From Triparma columacea (lineage: Eukaryota; Sar; Bolidophyceae; Parmales; Triparmaceae): a DNA stretch of 54,705 nucleotides. Of the stretch, positions 41,381 to 52,114 are shown piece after piece. The notes under the pieces are model-generated. The model was not told the DNA's origin and did not search any database. It saw only the letters and a list, made by a program, of their open reading frames with translations. Every line of letters begins with the position of its first letter. Position 1 is the first letter of the stretch. The position numbers and the translations under genes are program-made. The DNA lies in contig BRYA01000009.1 of the NCBI GenBank assembly GCA_030267965.1, positions 7,890 through 62,594 on the forward strand, written 5' to 3'.

Positions 41381-43419
41381 TTATAGAGAATAGGCACGCG
41401 ACTCCTGCTTGTCCCAGGCGACGGCAGTTTTGTAGCTGGAATTGCTGCTAGAAGCACTCCTCTCCTTGAGCATCGGGCACGACCTTGTGAATACGCCCAT
41501 CCAGTAGGTCAGAACGTCCTTCTCCGTGGTGCTAAAATGCCAAGTTCTGTTGGAGGTGAGCAAGTCGAGCACCACATCGCTCCCGTCCTTCGCGACGACC
41601 ATCTTTTCAACGCGATGGAGGTCAAGGCAGCCCTTGTGCGTCTCATCACCCAGATCGATCATCCTCTGGGCCATTTCCTTGCTCCCGTAATAGTACAGCA
41701 TGCAACTTTCTGTATCCTCGAAGACGCAAAAGTACCGCATTCTCCACCCTGTATTATTCTCACCCCTCTTCTTCATCCAGCCTTCCGCGCTCGGCGGGGG
41801 TAACTCTACCGGCGCGGCATCCCTATTGTGAGCCCCCGCAGCGTTCCATTCGTCAAACTTTTTCTCACGGATGCGCTTGTGAATCGGCGACCGGTCCATA
41901 TGAGCCTGCAGCACCTTGACCCATTCTTCCCTGAGCTCATTACTAGGAGCCCTGAGGATGAAACCTTTCCTATCCCCCACTTCCATGCTCCCGTCAGGCA
42001 GGTTCTTGGCGCTCTTCATCACCTCGCCATCCGCCCCAGTCAGCTCAATCTCCAACCGCCCCATGCCTCTTCCAACCCGCGTGTTGTCCAGCGGGATTAT
42101 GCACCGCGGATTGTCGTCCGCAGGCTTCAAAAAGTAATACAGGCAGGAATCCGCCAACACAAACCAGTGCTTCTTCCACTTGGTCACCCTTCCCTGCCCT
42201 TTCTTCTCTAGCCACCCGGCCTTGTGAGGCGCAATGAAGGTGACGACATCGCTCTCGTACATGTCGCTCTCGTTCATGAGGATCTCTTCATCCCGGATGT
42301 TGGTATATATGCGCTCCAACATCTCCCTTGGCGGATCCTGACCATCATCAATCCCTCTATTGTTCCTCACGAACTCCTCTAGCTTCATCTTCTTGTGTTC
42401 CGGGATGCTCTTATTGTGGAGATCAGTGTTGAGCATTATAATGCTGAACGCCAGCACGTAAGCACCGTCCTCACACCGAAAGGACTTGGGGTTGCATTCG
42501 ATGAAGCGTTTGGCAAAACGCTCCAGTATCCTGTCAATAACCTGAGCCTCCCCGGGAAGTCGGAATGTCCTGAGGAGCTGACGGAGGGCATTCGAGAGGG
42601 ACAGATCGGTGAAATCGTGGAACCTCAAGAAGCTCTCGAGCGTGTTGACGTTGAAGTCAGCAGATGAACCCAGGAACTCTCCGATCTTTTTCTGCAGCGG
42701 GCGGGGAGAGGTGTGAGCTCCGAGAAGCACACAAAGACCAAGGTCTACGTCAAGGGCGAGCTTTTTGTTGATCCCTTCTTACCTTACTCAAACTCTCAAT
42801 AAACTCGTATATCCATTCTGCAAACTCTGCTGGGTTGCAAATCATTCCGGCGTGCTCTTGCAAGTACTGAACAGCGAGCTTCGGCTTCGTGTTGAACTTG
42901 ATGATAGCGTCTTTTCGGGCCTTCTGGCACCTCAGCACCAGCGACTTCCGACGGATCTCCTTTGTCATGGCAGCGCTACAACTCCTCCTTGTCCTTCTCT
43001 TCCCATCAGGGGAGAAGGAATCTTGGCTGGCCATCGTCTGACTTCGCGATCCTGGATCATCTGGACAGGATAGGAAAGAGCGAACCGAACCAGTCAGAAT
43101 ACCACCCACGCGCCGCCACAAGCACCAAACATAATCAAGAAAAAAGACCACTGGCCAGACCACACTCACCTCCGCTGAACAGCTTTTCGAGCGCCTCCAT
43201 CAACCCCGACGCAACGACTTTGATGAGACCCACAAATATTCCAGGCTCCTCCACTCGCTCACGGTTCTTCCCGAAAACGTCGCTTTCCGCATCAGAGTCA
43301 GCATCATCAACACTCAGGTGACCGCTCTTGGACTTCCAGTTTGACCCAGAATCGTTCTTCGAAGCGCCCCCGAGCTCGCCCCCGAGGGTGACCGCCCCAT
43401 CCTCGCGTCTAGCGAGCAT
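41381..43419 (-). CDS. Arf guanine-nucleotide exchange factor: Sec7 domain plus two PH domains, three exons
   Basis: Exons 43419-43170, 43060-42783 and 42691-41381 give 612 residues. After a charged N-terminus the Sec7 domain begins near FNTKPKLAVQYLQEHAGM and contains the invariant FRLPGEAQ loop with the catalytic Glu finger (Glu224) and AYVLAFSIIMLNTDLHN. Two pleckstrin-homology domains follow: KAGWLEKKGQGRVTKWKKHW (about 345-460) and EGWMKKRGENNTGWRMRYFC (about 485-590). Cytohesins have Sec7 plus one PH, so the doubled PH is unusual. The protein should load GTP on Arf GTPases at membranes marked by phosphoinositides. The N-terminal exon has no recognised domain. Ends are convergent with the bZIP/coiled-coil region. 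Confidence 0.87.
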
Positions 43420-43825
43420 TGTATGACTATAGATGGCAGGGACAAAGATGATGAACAGAACTGTTAAGAGGGGAAGCGGGGAATAGTAGAGATAAAACCA
43501 GAGCGACTCCAGATTTGTGGACGCCTGCGTTTGGAAATGGTAGTATATCTCGATGGAGGTCAGTGTCCTTTTATATGCCTCACAATTGTACGTGTGTTTA
43601 TTAAAAGGGTTTTGGGAGGAGGCCGTGGATTCCTTGTGAGAACAGCCTGACTGCCTGATCCACCCTCATCAATTTGGTGTTATTTTGAGCAATTGGCAAG
43701 GAAGGGACCAACGAGAGGGCAGAAAAAGTGGGGGGGGTTGGGGGGATAGTCCGAGGGCACAAAGAGATCGACGGTATTCTTAGTGTAACATTTTACATAG
43801 GGCTCTTGGGTCGCTGTTTACGCTA
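43420..43825. other. Intergenic, no gene seen
   Basis: Between the Arf-GEF start and the stop of the next minus-strand gene, so it should hold the Arf-GEF promoter. Contains a G run (43730-43742). No coding or RNA feature. Confidence 0.45.
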
Positions 43826-45196
43826 CTAATAGAACCTCATAGACGTGGTGTTTGGGGCCTTGAAGCTATCCAAACTCAGGACGTCGCCTATATCCTGCTT
43901 GGCCTCGTTAGTGACGACCTCCTTGTACATGTCCTTCATCCAAGGGTACTTCATCTTGCGCTTCTCCTTGAAGCGAACAGTGTCAGCATTGGTCGAGTCG
44001 GCAGTCATGCTGCCGTCATCGTTGCCCCGCGAGAAACCCATCCTCTCATTGCTCGCCACGGATCCTGTCATTGAACCGTCGAAGCGGACACTGTGCGACG
44101 AGCCGGACGTGTGTGGTTTGTGTTGGTGGTGGTGGTGCCCCCCGTGGCTTGTTGTCCACGGCCTGACGAATGAGCCGTAGTCGAAGTTGAGGGGCTGCAG
44201 GTCAACCTTCCAGCCGTTGAAGTCCTTGAACTGAGCAGCAGGTGGCATGTCATTCTGGATTTGCTCCACCTCGTTGCACTGGTCCCAATCTATTGTGCCG
44301 TCGAAAGGAGTAATGAGGGTTGCCGTGGCCATCAGGGCAGCGGTTGGGGGAGAAGCGCGGCCAGTCTGAGCAGGAGAGGAGCGACCAGACTTCTGCTTCA
44401 CCTTGTACGTCGTGTCGGGAGGGAAGTCAGCTGGTGTCAACTGGTTCTTCATTTCCTCGAGGCGTTCAAGCTCCTGCTGCATTTTGAGCTTCTTTTCCAT
44501 CTTGGCAGTCTTTTGCAACGTAGCCATTGTCTTCTGCTCAGCAAGGAGGGCTATCCTACGGTTCCTTGTCTTGGTCCTCTCGTCCTCGACCTTCAGGCCG
44601 TCTTCCCCCAAAAGGCTATTCTTTGGTGGCAGGACCCTCTTGTACTTCCTCTTCTCGTGCATACCAAATGTCCTAAGCAGGCCTTGCCCAGACACGCGCA
44701 CCGGGACAAACCGGGCCTGCTCCGATGCAAACACGGAGGAACAGAAACCCTTCTTCTCCTGAGCAAGGGCAAAGGACGAGGCAGGAATCTTCCCCGGGCC
44801 CGGAGACTCCTCAAGGAAGAGCCTATCAGCCCCATGAAGAGAGAGGGTAGCAGCAGAACTAGCAAGCGGCCTGCAATCACGAGGTCGCCGGTTAAATGTC
44901 TTTATCCTTGTCTTAGAGGGACCCTTGGTGAGGCAAGTACTCTTGTCAATCCCAGGGTAAGACCCCGGCCCCGCCTCAGTCATGCTGAAAGGGGACCCGA
45001 GAAATAAACCGTTCGAAGAATTGGAGTCTCTCTCCATTCGAGGGAACCTGGGGGCCTGATTGAACCCTTCTGGAGCGCCAGTGAAAGACACAGACATGGT
45101 GGATCTGAGCTTTGGTTGAGTAGTTTTTGGCCGGGTGTGCGTCGGAGGCCTCATCGTGGGCTCCGAAGCCGAGTGAGAAAGTACCTTGGCGGTCAT
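43826..45196 (-). CDS. PG-rich repeat (STPGR/SHIPPO-like) candidate ciliary protein
   Basis: A 456-residue intronless protein starting at the first ATG (MTAKVLSHSASEPT, 45196). No enzyme domain. Two motifs, FSMTEAGPGSYPG and LFLEESPGPGKIPASSFAL, match the sperm-tail PG-rich repeat pattern (PGPGxY/K) of axonemal and basal-body microtubule proteins. A central coiled coil (KTAKMEKKLKMQQELERLEE) and a His-rich patch follow. The C-terminal part has KMKYPWMKDMYKEVV. The family binds or lies inside ciliary microtubules. With only two repeats the assignment is tentative. It is head-to-head, across 517 bp, with another coiled-coil protein of possible centrosomal/ciliary type. Confidence 0.5.
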   Translation of the reverse strand: MTAKVLSHSASEPTMRPPTHTRPKTTQPKLRSTMSVSFTGAPEGFNQAPRFPRMERDSNSSNGLFLGSPFSMTEAGPGSYPGIDKSTCLTKGPSKTRIKTFNRRPRDCRPLASSAATLSLHGADRLFLEESPGPGKIPASSFALAQEKKGFCSSVFASEQARFVPVRVSGQGLLRTFGMHEKRKYKRVLPPKNSLLGEDGLKVEDERTKTRNRRIALLAEQKTMATLQKTAKMEKKLKMQQELERLEEMKNQLTPADFPPDTTYKVKQKSGRSSPAQTGRASPPTAALMATATLITPFDGTIDWDQCNEVEQIQNDMPPAAQFKDFNGWKVDLQPLNFDYGSFVRPWTTSHGGHHHHQHKPHTSGSSHSVRFDGSMTGSVASNERMGFSRGNDDGSMTADSTNADTVRFKEKRKMKYPWMKDMYKEVVTNEAKQDIGDVLSLDSFKAPNTTSMRFY

Positions 45197-45713
45197 CTCT
45201 GGGGGGATGAAAAAATGGAAGTGAAGAGGGTAGTGTATCAGTTCAGTTGGGTCTGGCACAGGAGGAAAAATGAGGGAAGTTTATTTCTGGGGTTCGGGGG
45301 GTTGGGACCGTGAAAATATTGGCGGGCCGGCAAGCGTGTGATTTAGTGGTAAGGCAGATTTTAATTCGTGTGTTTTGCGGTGGATTCTGGTCAGTTTTGA
45401 GACTAGATTATCATCCTTTCTTTCAGAAAATTGCCCTTGACGCGACAAAAACGGGCTAAGTTTGGGGATAAAGAAGCAATCGGGTCGAAGGGACGCAAAT
45501 TTATCAAGCTGAGGGGGAACAGGGTGCCCTTTTTTCATGCCACTTACAACAGTCATGAAGGTGGGGGGAACCTGGACTGAACAATTTTTTTAAGAAGCTC
45601 GAAATATAGTTTCTGTTGGAACATTGCTTCTGAGAGGTCAAATCACAGCTCCACTCTTCCGGGCGATCAATAGAAGAGCAGTTTAAAGGCGTCGCTGTCA
45701 AGACCTGCCAACA
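45197..45713. other. Divergent intergenic region, likely bidirectional promoter
   Basis: Separates the two cilium-like genes. Mixed composition. No ORF of interest, no obvious TATA box, no recognisable X-box (RFX) site by eye. If both genes are flagellar, shared control elements should lie here. Confidence 0.4.
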
Positions 45714-46450
45714 ATGAGAAAACCAGCTCCAGCTTCAAAGTCTATGGCCGAAGCCAGGGCCGAACTGCAGGGTGAGGAGGGCCGCCCTGCGGTGACGAAC
45801 TTCGGTGTGGTATCATCCAAGACATCGAACTTGCTATCTTCTTTGGGAATCAAGAAGAGTGCGGGGGGAGGTGCTGGCAGGGGCGGCAAGGGTGGAGGCA
45901 ACGAGAACCTGCTTGGTTTGTTGGGGGGAGGGCTCGCTGGGGGGGCTGGCGGAGTCGGCGCAAAGGTGGTAACTGTTGAGGACGACGGAAATGTCACAAC
46001 GTCGAACATGTCGGGTCTTCCTGCTCGGAACCGCCAAAAGGGCAAGGACAAGGCCAGTATGATGGCAAAGAAGAAGGCATTGGAGGACCGACCCAGGTGG
46101 GGGGGGGGGAACAAGCCACCCCCCAAGCCCAAGAACGGGACGAACTCGCCAGGAAGGAACGGGAGGAGGTACAGGAGCAAGGATTCCAACACTAGTCCTT
46201 ATGACAATACCCTGGGTGGGGGGAGGAGGAAGAAGAGGGGAGGAGGCCAGGGCGGAGGAGAGCCGGAGACGAACGAAGTGGGTATGGATGAAGACGACGA
46301 CTACCAGAACTACAAGTTGTTCAAGCAGGAGCAGCTGAAGAAGAAGGAAGAGGATGCGAGGGAGGCTGCCTTGATTGAAGAGCTAGAGAGGATGAGGACA
46401 AGCATCGAAGAAAAGGCCCTGCGCGACAGCACCGACGAGGTGGAAATGTT

Positions 46451-46492
<42 letters not shown>

Positions 46493-48641
46493 TCCTTATC
46501 GAGAGGCTGGGCAGAATGCTGCGTACAGCAACCCTTACGCTTCCCAGCAACCTTTCCCTGAACTGTTGCCTAAACAACCCATCCCCGGTCTTGCGCCTCA
46601 GCAGCAGCACTCCTATCAGCAACCGCAGCCCTCCTATCAGCAACCGCAGCCCTCCTATCAGCAACCGCAGCCCTCCTATCAGCAACTGCAGCCCTCCTAT
46701 CAGCAACCGCAACCCATCATGCAACAGCACTCCATCCCAGGGCTTGCACCCCCCCCCCCTCAGCAGCAGCAGCAGCAACCATACGCCACAATGCAACCTT
46801 CGAACAATCAGGCGCAGCTGTTCAACCAGACCCAGCCATTCAACGAGACCCAGCCCTTCAACCCCGTGCATCAGCAACATGGGCAACAGCAGCTAACCTT
46901 CAACCAGACACAGCCGTACAGTCAGGGCTTCAACCCCTCCTTCAATCCCTCTTTCAATAGCAACCAACCTCAGCAACACCAGCCCCTCGGAATGTCGGGA
47001 GGAGGTATCCCCGGATTGGGCATGGCTCCCCAGCAGCAATACCATCAGCAGCAAATGCAGCAGCAGGCTGAAAATCCTTACGAAAGTCCTTACGAAAATC
47101 CTTATGGTGGAGATTCAAGAGAGAGCAACAACTTCGACGCTCCACCGCTCCCGCAGCCTGAGCCCGAGCCCATCCCTGGCGTCCCCAGAATCAAGGGCCG
47201 TATTGACCCCAACGCGACCTCTAACTTCATTCCGGGACTCGGAGGGAGCCAGAGAGTCACTGCACTCAACAAGCTCACGAGCCCCCCGCCTATGGGCAGC
47301 CCGACGTACGCCAGCCCAGTGGGAAAGAAAAAACACATGCAGGCGCTGAGCCTCATGAACGGGCCGAGCTACGATGAGCGCAACTCCAAGCTCGCCAAGG
47401 AGGCGGAGTACAGGAGGCTCCTCAAGGAGCAGGTGGACGCGATGGAGCGCAAGAAGGCGGAGGCAAAGAGGCAGAAGAAAGAGCAGCAGGAGGCGGAACT
47501 CAGGGAAATCCTGGAGTTTGAGGCGGGGGGGCAGAAGAAAATCAGCAAGGACAAGAGGGTTCTTGCAAACACTGAGTTCGGGGGTCAAGGGGCAAAGAAC
47601 ATGATTTATGGAGGCAGCGGTGGGAGGGAGGAAGAGGAAAAGAAACAGGGGTGGGGAGCGGGAGTCGGAGGTGAAGAGGGAGTTAGGAGTGGGGGTGAGA
47701 GCGTCGGGAGCCCCAAGAGGGGAATCCCAGGGCTCAACACGAGCTCGTTCGACGAAGTGGATGACCACCACCTGCTCGGAGGCACCGGGGGCACAGGAGG
47801 TATCGGGGCTCTCCTAGCCAAGACCGGGGGGGGGACCACCCCGGAGAACCCCTACGCGGCGGCCACAGGGGAAGACAACCCCTACGGACTAAGCGGGGAA
47901 ATTGAAGGAGGGAACCCTTACGGCGACGGGGATACCAACCCCTACGACAGCGCGGACGGCAGGAGGATCGACCACGGTACGCACAAAGGTTACGCCGGAC
48001 AGGATCCCAAAATCCTCGCAAAGGCGGCGCAATACGACGAACTTAGCTCCATGTATTCTGGCCTGATGGAGGAGCAGAGGATGATGAGGGAGGCGATCGA
48101 GGTCCAGGCCGCTGAGATGAGGAAGGTTAAGGAGCGGGAGAAGACTCTCAGGGCGGGAATGAGGGGGGGGTTGAAGGGCAGGAAGTCGGGGGGGTCGGGT
48201 CCGCCTAGGGACGCAGGCGGGAGACTCATAAAGAACGGGAGGGTGGGGGAGACGATGAGGACGCAGAGCGCGAGCAGGAAGAGGGGGGAGGGGGAGGGTG
48301 GAAAGGGGGATTACGAGAGGGGGAGCGACCACTACTTGAGCCCAGGCAGGAGGGGGGCGGGGCAGGGGAGGAGGGAGGGAGGGGGAAGGGGAGCCGGGGG
48401 GGAGAAGAACAGGTTTGGGTTCAGGGGGACGAAGGCGGCAGGGAGGGGGGGGGGAGGAAGCGGACCCCCCAGGGACGCGGGAGGTCGGCTGATCAGGACC
48501 AAGAAGAGCACTTCACCCCAGAAGGGGGTCGGGGGGAGGAACCCTTACGCCGTAGACGACACTGCGGGAGGAGGGGGCGCGGGGGAGGGGGAGGGGACGA
48601 GCTTTGGTGAGGGATGGGGGAGGGGAGGGGGAGTACTTTAA
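45714..48641 (+). CDS. Large Gln/Pro/Gly-rich coiled-coil protein, possibly CSPP1-like
   Basis: A 975-residue intronless protein, mostly low complexity. Order: Gly-rich head (to about 150), Glu/Lys coiled coil (YKLFKQEQLKKKEEDAREAA), a polyglutamine run from 13 CAG codons, five YQQPQPS heptads, repeated IPGL(A/G) and NPY(x) tags, a conserved-looking coiled coil (YRRLLKEQVDAMERKKAEAK), then Gly-rich sequence with GPPRDAGGRLI twice. The YRRLLKEQ-type coiled coil next to IPGL/NPY tags resembles centrosome and spindle-pole associated protein 1 and other axoneme-linked proteins, but only weakly. The composition predicts a phase-separating, disordered protein. Its stop is 76 bp from the convergent eL42 stop. 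Confidence 0.6.
46452..46715 (+). repeat. CAG microsatellite and 21-bp coding minisatellite
   Basis: Thirteen CAG codons at 46452-46490 encode polyglutamine. From about 46611 five 21-bp units (TCCTATCAGCAACCGCAGCC) encode SYQQPQP, one unit with a Leu change. Both are in frame and likely length-polymorphic. Confidence 0.95.
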
Positions 48642-48717
48642 ACAAACAAAGGAGCATTGGACGCCAAAAGTATAATTGCGAGTATGTATTCGAGAACAAT
48701 CGTTTCCGTTATGCTGT

Positions 48718-49032
48718 TTAGTACTGGTGTCCCCCGTCCTTCTTCTTCTCGCCGAGCTCGAAGTGCTTGGTCCTCTTCAAAGTAAGCTGCTTCTTGGTCT
48801 TGCACTTCTTGCACTCAAGCCTCAACACAATCTTCCTGGTAGTCTTAGCCTTCTTGTGGAACACGGGCTTGGTCTGTCCTCCGAATCCCATCTGCTTGGA
48901 GTCGTAACGGCGCTTTCCCTGGGCAAAGTTGGAAGCCTTTCCAGCCTTGTACTGGGTGACCTTGTGGACCTGGTGCTTGCGGCACTTCTTGTCCTTGCAG
49001 TAAGTGCGCCTCTCCTTGGGTACGTTAACCAT
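48718..49032 (-). CDS. RPL36A: 60S ribosomal protein eL42 (L36a/L44)
   Basis: A 104-residue uninterrupted protein matching eL42 end to end: [20 protein letters not shown], the zinc-ribbon cysteines C12 and C17 and, near the end, the CKKC pair, and [20 protein letters not shown]. It sits at the E site of the large subunit. Residue 56 is proline, the state associated with cycloheximide sensitivity in yeasts (glutamine there gives resistance). Usual length, no intron in the coding part. The only ribosomal protein gene in the window. Confidence 0.97.
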   Translation of the reverse strand: MVNVPKERRTYCKDKKCRKHQVHKVTQYKAGKASNFAQGKRRYDSKQMGFGGQTKPVFHKKAKTTRKIVLRLECKKCKTKKQLTLKRTKHFELGEKKKDGGHQY

Positions 49033-49792
49033 ATTCTGTTAAAGGGGGAGGAAGGGGGAAATTTGGGTTAGGAGGGTGTATGGAGGAGGGATGGTCGTCT
49101 TTGGCCGTCTTTGAGGGGTATGTTGTGGCTGTTTCTGCAAGATGTGAATATAAATGGTGGTGTGTAGACGTAAGGTGTATATATATGTGTGTGTAGGAGT
49201 GAAAGGATTTGAAGGAAATGGCTCGTATGGATAGAAATGGGAATATCAATTATCGGATCAGACTCGAATCAATGTGGAGAGCATATTTCAGCCAATTCAT
49301 CATATCGCCACACACCATTCACTGGGTGAGTGTATTGGGTGTAAATAATCATCGACTTGTTGTCGAGGAGGAGGATAGGGTTCATGAAAGTGTGCATTTA
49401 GCTTTTCTCTGGATCTCGAATTGGCACCATGATGACGTTGTTCCTGGCTGGGTGGCGCATTTATCCACATTCGTTTGCTCGTCAGAGCTTGTATTCGTAT
49501 ATGTGGCACGTTACTCAAAGAGACAAGGGCATTCCGCACGCTTGAATGATTTGGGTGATGGAGGACTCACTGTCGATTTTGTCTTTTTCTTGATGAGGAA
49601 ATTGGGTGATGAGACATGTTGGAGAGCTCTTCAAAATTGTGATGGTGACGGGAGATGACCAAGGGGGGGGAGTGGGGGGGGGAAAGGAAGACTCGAGAGA
49701 TTATTTCGGGCACGGTATGCTTGATTTGGGCGGGGGACGTTTTCACAAAAAAGAAAGAAAGAGTTTGAAAAAAAAGTTCACTTTTCTGCTTT
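49033..49792. other. Intergenic; one weak candidate small gene
   Basis: Lies between eL42 and the polytopic membrane protein. On the minus strand a tiny exon from the ATG at 49622 (MSHHPISSSRKRQNR) ends at a GTGAGT donor and could join an exon starting near 49490 (SDEQTNVDKC, CQFEIQRKS). The result would be a protein of about 45 residues with no known relative; confidence is low. A 150-codon plus-strand frame (49209-49658) has no family resemblance and is not called. The start of the interval (49033-49210) is the eL42 promoter, with CA/TG-rich dinucleotide runs. Confidence 0.25.
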
Positions 49793-51796
49793 TCACGCAT
49801 TCTCTTGAATACTCTGCCGCCGCTTCAATTCTAGTCCCCGGATCGTCCGCAACCTGATAAGCATCTCTGGCTCAACCATGTCGTCTGGAATCAGCGACAT
49901 TTTCTGTGTTGTGAACCACTCAGGTTGCTCCTCCATCCAAACGGGCAACCGGTCGGCTAGCCAGGCCCTGACATCTTCACCGCACTTGGCGTACCATTTG
50001 TGGTGATTAATGCCGAGGATGAAGAACTTAAGGTCATCACTTTGCGATTTGGTGAAGAGTTCGCATGACGCCTCGTTTGAGGTTTTCGTAGAGAAGAACG
50101 TCCACACGTACTCACGCTTCATTGAAAATAGGAGACCAGTGTACGACAGTACAAGGCCGATGCAGCTACTTTTCATGATCCACATTATCGTGTCCTTCTC
50201 CCACTTGATCGTATCTAACCCTTCAGCACCAACCATTGCATCATCTACAGTGCCGGAGGGCTCGAATCCCTTGGCGGCGGCGATGCCAAGAGCAACTGTG
50301 ATGCCCAGACTCAGTGTGAAGTACACCCCCCCCACCTCATTGGGGTGCCTGAACTGCACCACGGCGGTCCAGTCAGTCACGACCTTTATTATCACGCGAA
50401 TCATGAAGGACGCAAACACCCCGCTCGCCCCTTCTATCGGTACCCAGTACCACAGGTCCCTTCTCGCCGCCTTCACCGCCAGGTACAGAGCGATTTCCCA
50501 CCCCAGGACAACTGCGATGTGTTGGAAACCCCCCCACTCATAGAGGAGCACGCAGGCGATGGACCGGGTTAGGAGGTTGAAGGCTGACACAAGGTAAAGC
50601 GCGGCAAACACCGCGACCTTCCCCCTGACGCCGTCCGGAATGAACCCGTAGAAGTCCGGCCTCTGCGACTGGTTGACCTTGTTCTGGTCCCAGTCCCACG
50701 ACATTGTGGAGGAGGTGAAGGAGGCCGTGAAGATGCAGAAGATGAACGAGAACGCCGCGTTCAGCGACGTCGACCTCCCCGACTTCGCGATCGCCGCCAG
50801 CTGCAACACCGTCCCCGGGATGGACTCCGTAACCAGCTCCACGGTTTTGGTGGCGGTCAGCTCCGTCCTGGCGTTCATCATGTGACCGGTCTCGTGAACG
50901 CTGTCGCTGGCGACCCTCCAGGCGTCGACGCCGGGCTTGACGAGGCTCAAAACATAAAGCTGCTCCCGGAGCTGACGGCGAATCCTTTTCCCCCTGTTCT
51001 GAAAAAATGTCAGAAGCATCTGGAGGCCAATGTTCAGGAAGAGGCTCCCGAGGGTCGCCCATGCGTAATTGTCCTGGTTTTTGCGGAAGAACTCGAAGAC
51101 CATAGAAATATCGGTCGCCATATCACACATTGAAAGCCCTGCAGCTACGAAGAGTTTTAACTTAGCCCAATGCATTCTCTGTTATGGGGGGCGAGGAAGG
51201 GTGGGAGGGGGGGGATGCGTGGGGGTAAGAAGAGCTGTTTACCGTGTCCCCTTGGTCCTCATCAATCATGTACATGTACATAATGTATAGTTCGTGACTT
51301 GCGACATTAATCTCCCGTCTCCTCTTCCTTTTCTCCCCATCCTCCTCACCTCCGAGACGATTCGTTTAGTGATGGTGATTATGGCCTCCCTGAATTCCGG
51401 GTACGCGTCCGCCAGTTCGGACATGGCCGGATACTGCTCAATGAACCAGTCCGTCGCATCCTCCTCGTCGTCCTTGAGCCTTAGGGCCACCAGCATCCCC
51501 CCTGCCATCAAGTGCAGGTCCCGTCTGGTCAGATCTGAAAGGGGAACGGAGTTCGAGGGAAAGTTCTCGGGGGTTTCACGGTGCTGACCAAGAAGCTTAA
51601 ACAAAAGGAGGGTTACATTGGTGTCGCCAGCGATTAATTCCCCCATTGAGGACAAGTTGCGGAGGGATGGTCGGGGCTCGGGGGGGGGTGTAACTGTTTC
51701 ATGATCATCTAAGGTGGTCTCGGAATCATGATCGGAGAATTCACTTTTTGAACTATCGGGGAAAGGAACGATAGAACCCGGAGGAAGGGGTTTCAT
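49793..51796 (-). CDS. Polytopic membrane protein of unknown family (about eight TM helices), two exons
   Basis: Exons 51796-51350 and 51178-49793 give 610 residues. The N-terminal 150 residues are cytosolic-looking (Ser/Pro/Asp-rich, then LLLFKLLGQ and a helical EQYPAMSELADAYPEFREAI). Then come about eight hydrophobic helices: LFVAAGLSMCDMATDISMVF, WATLGSLFLNIGLQMLLTFF, AAFSFIFCIFTASF, VAVFAALYLVSAFNLLTRSI, IAVVLGWEIALYLAV, VFASFMIRVIIKVV, FTLSLGITVALGIAA, SSCIGLVLSYTGLLF. The first two recall XK-related proteins. The cytosolic tail has RLPVWMEEQPEWFTTQKMSL followed by IPDDMVEP, a motif I believe recurs in heterokont paralogue families. Function unknown; transport or scrambling is only a guess. 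Confidence 0.75.
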
Positions 51797-52114
51797 AGAT
51801 TTAGGAGGGGGGAACAGCAATCAGGGATCTGAATCATTTGATGCAATTTTTCCCTTGCTTTGTTCCTCATGAAAATGATTACTTTCACAAATCAAATTAA
51901 GCATCGTAATAAAAGTGTCAGCTTCGTTCGTTCGTCCATATATGAATTTTAGCTCGTTTTCCAAACTTCTCGCTTCCCCTGTGTGTTCTTTTGCCTTTTG
52001 TGTGTTGATGTGTTGTGCGTGGGGAAGAGTCCCCCTTAGCCCTTCCTCCAATATTTTTGCCCCCCCCCCCCCCCCCCCTCCCCCCTTCTTTTCGCGCAAG
52101 CCCTTTCTCCGTCA
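51797..52114. other. Intergenic, contains a long poly-C run
   Basis: Between the polytopic protein and HDR, both on the minus strand. Mostly AT-rich, with a run of C (about 52062-52078) that is G-rich on the transcribed strand of the HDR 3' UTR. No gene found. Confidence 0.5.

Noticed and set aside
49209..49658. A 150-codon plus-strand frame between eL42 and the polytopic gene.
   Set aside because: No family similarity or targeting peptide. It overlaps a possible minus-strand small gene equally weakly supported.
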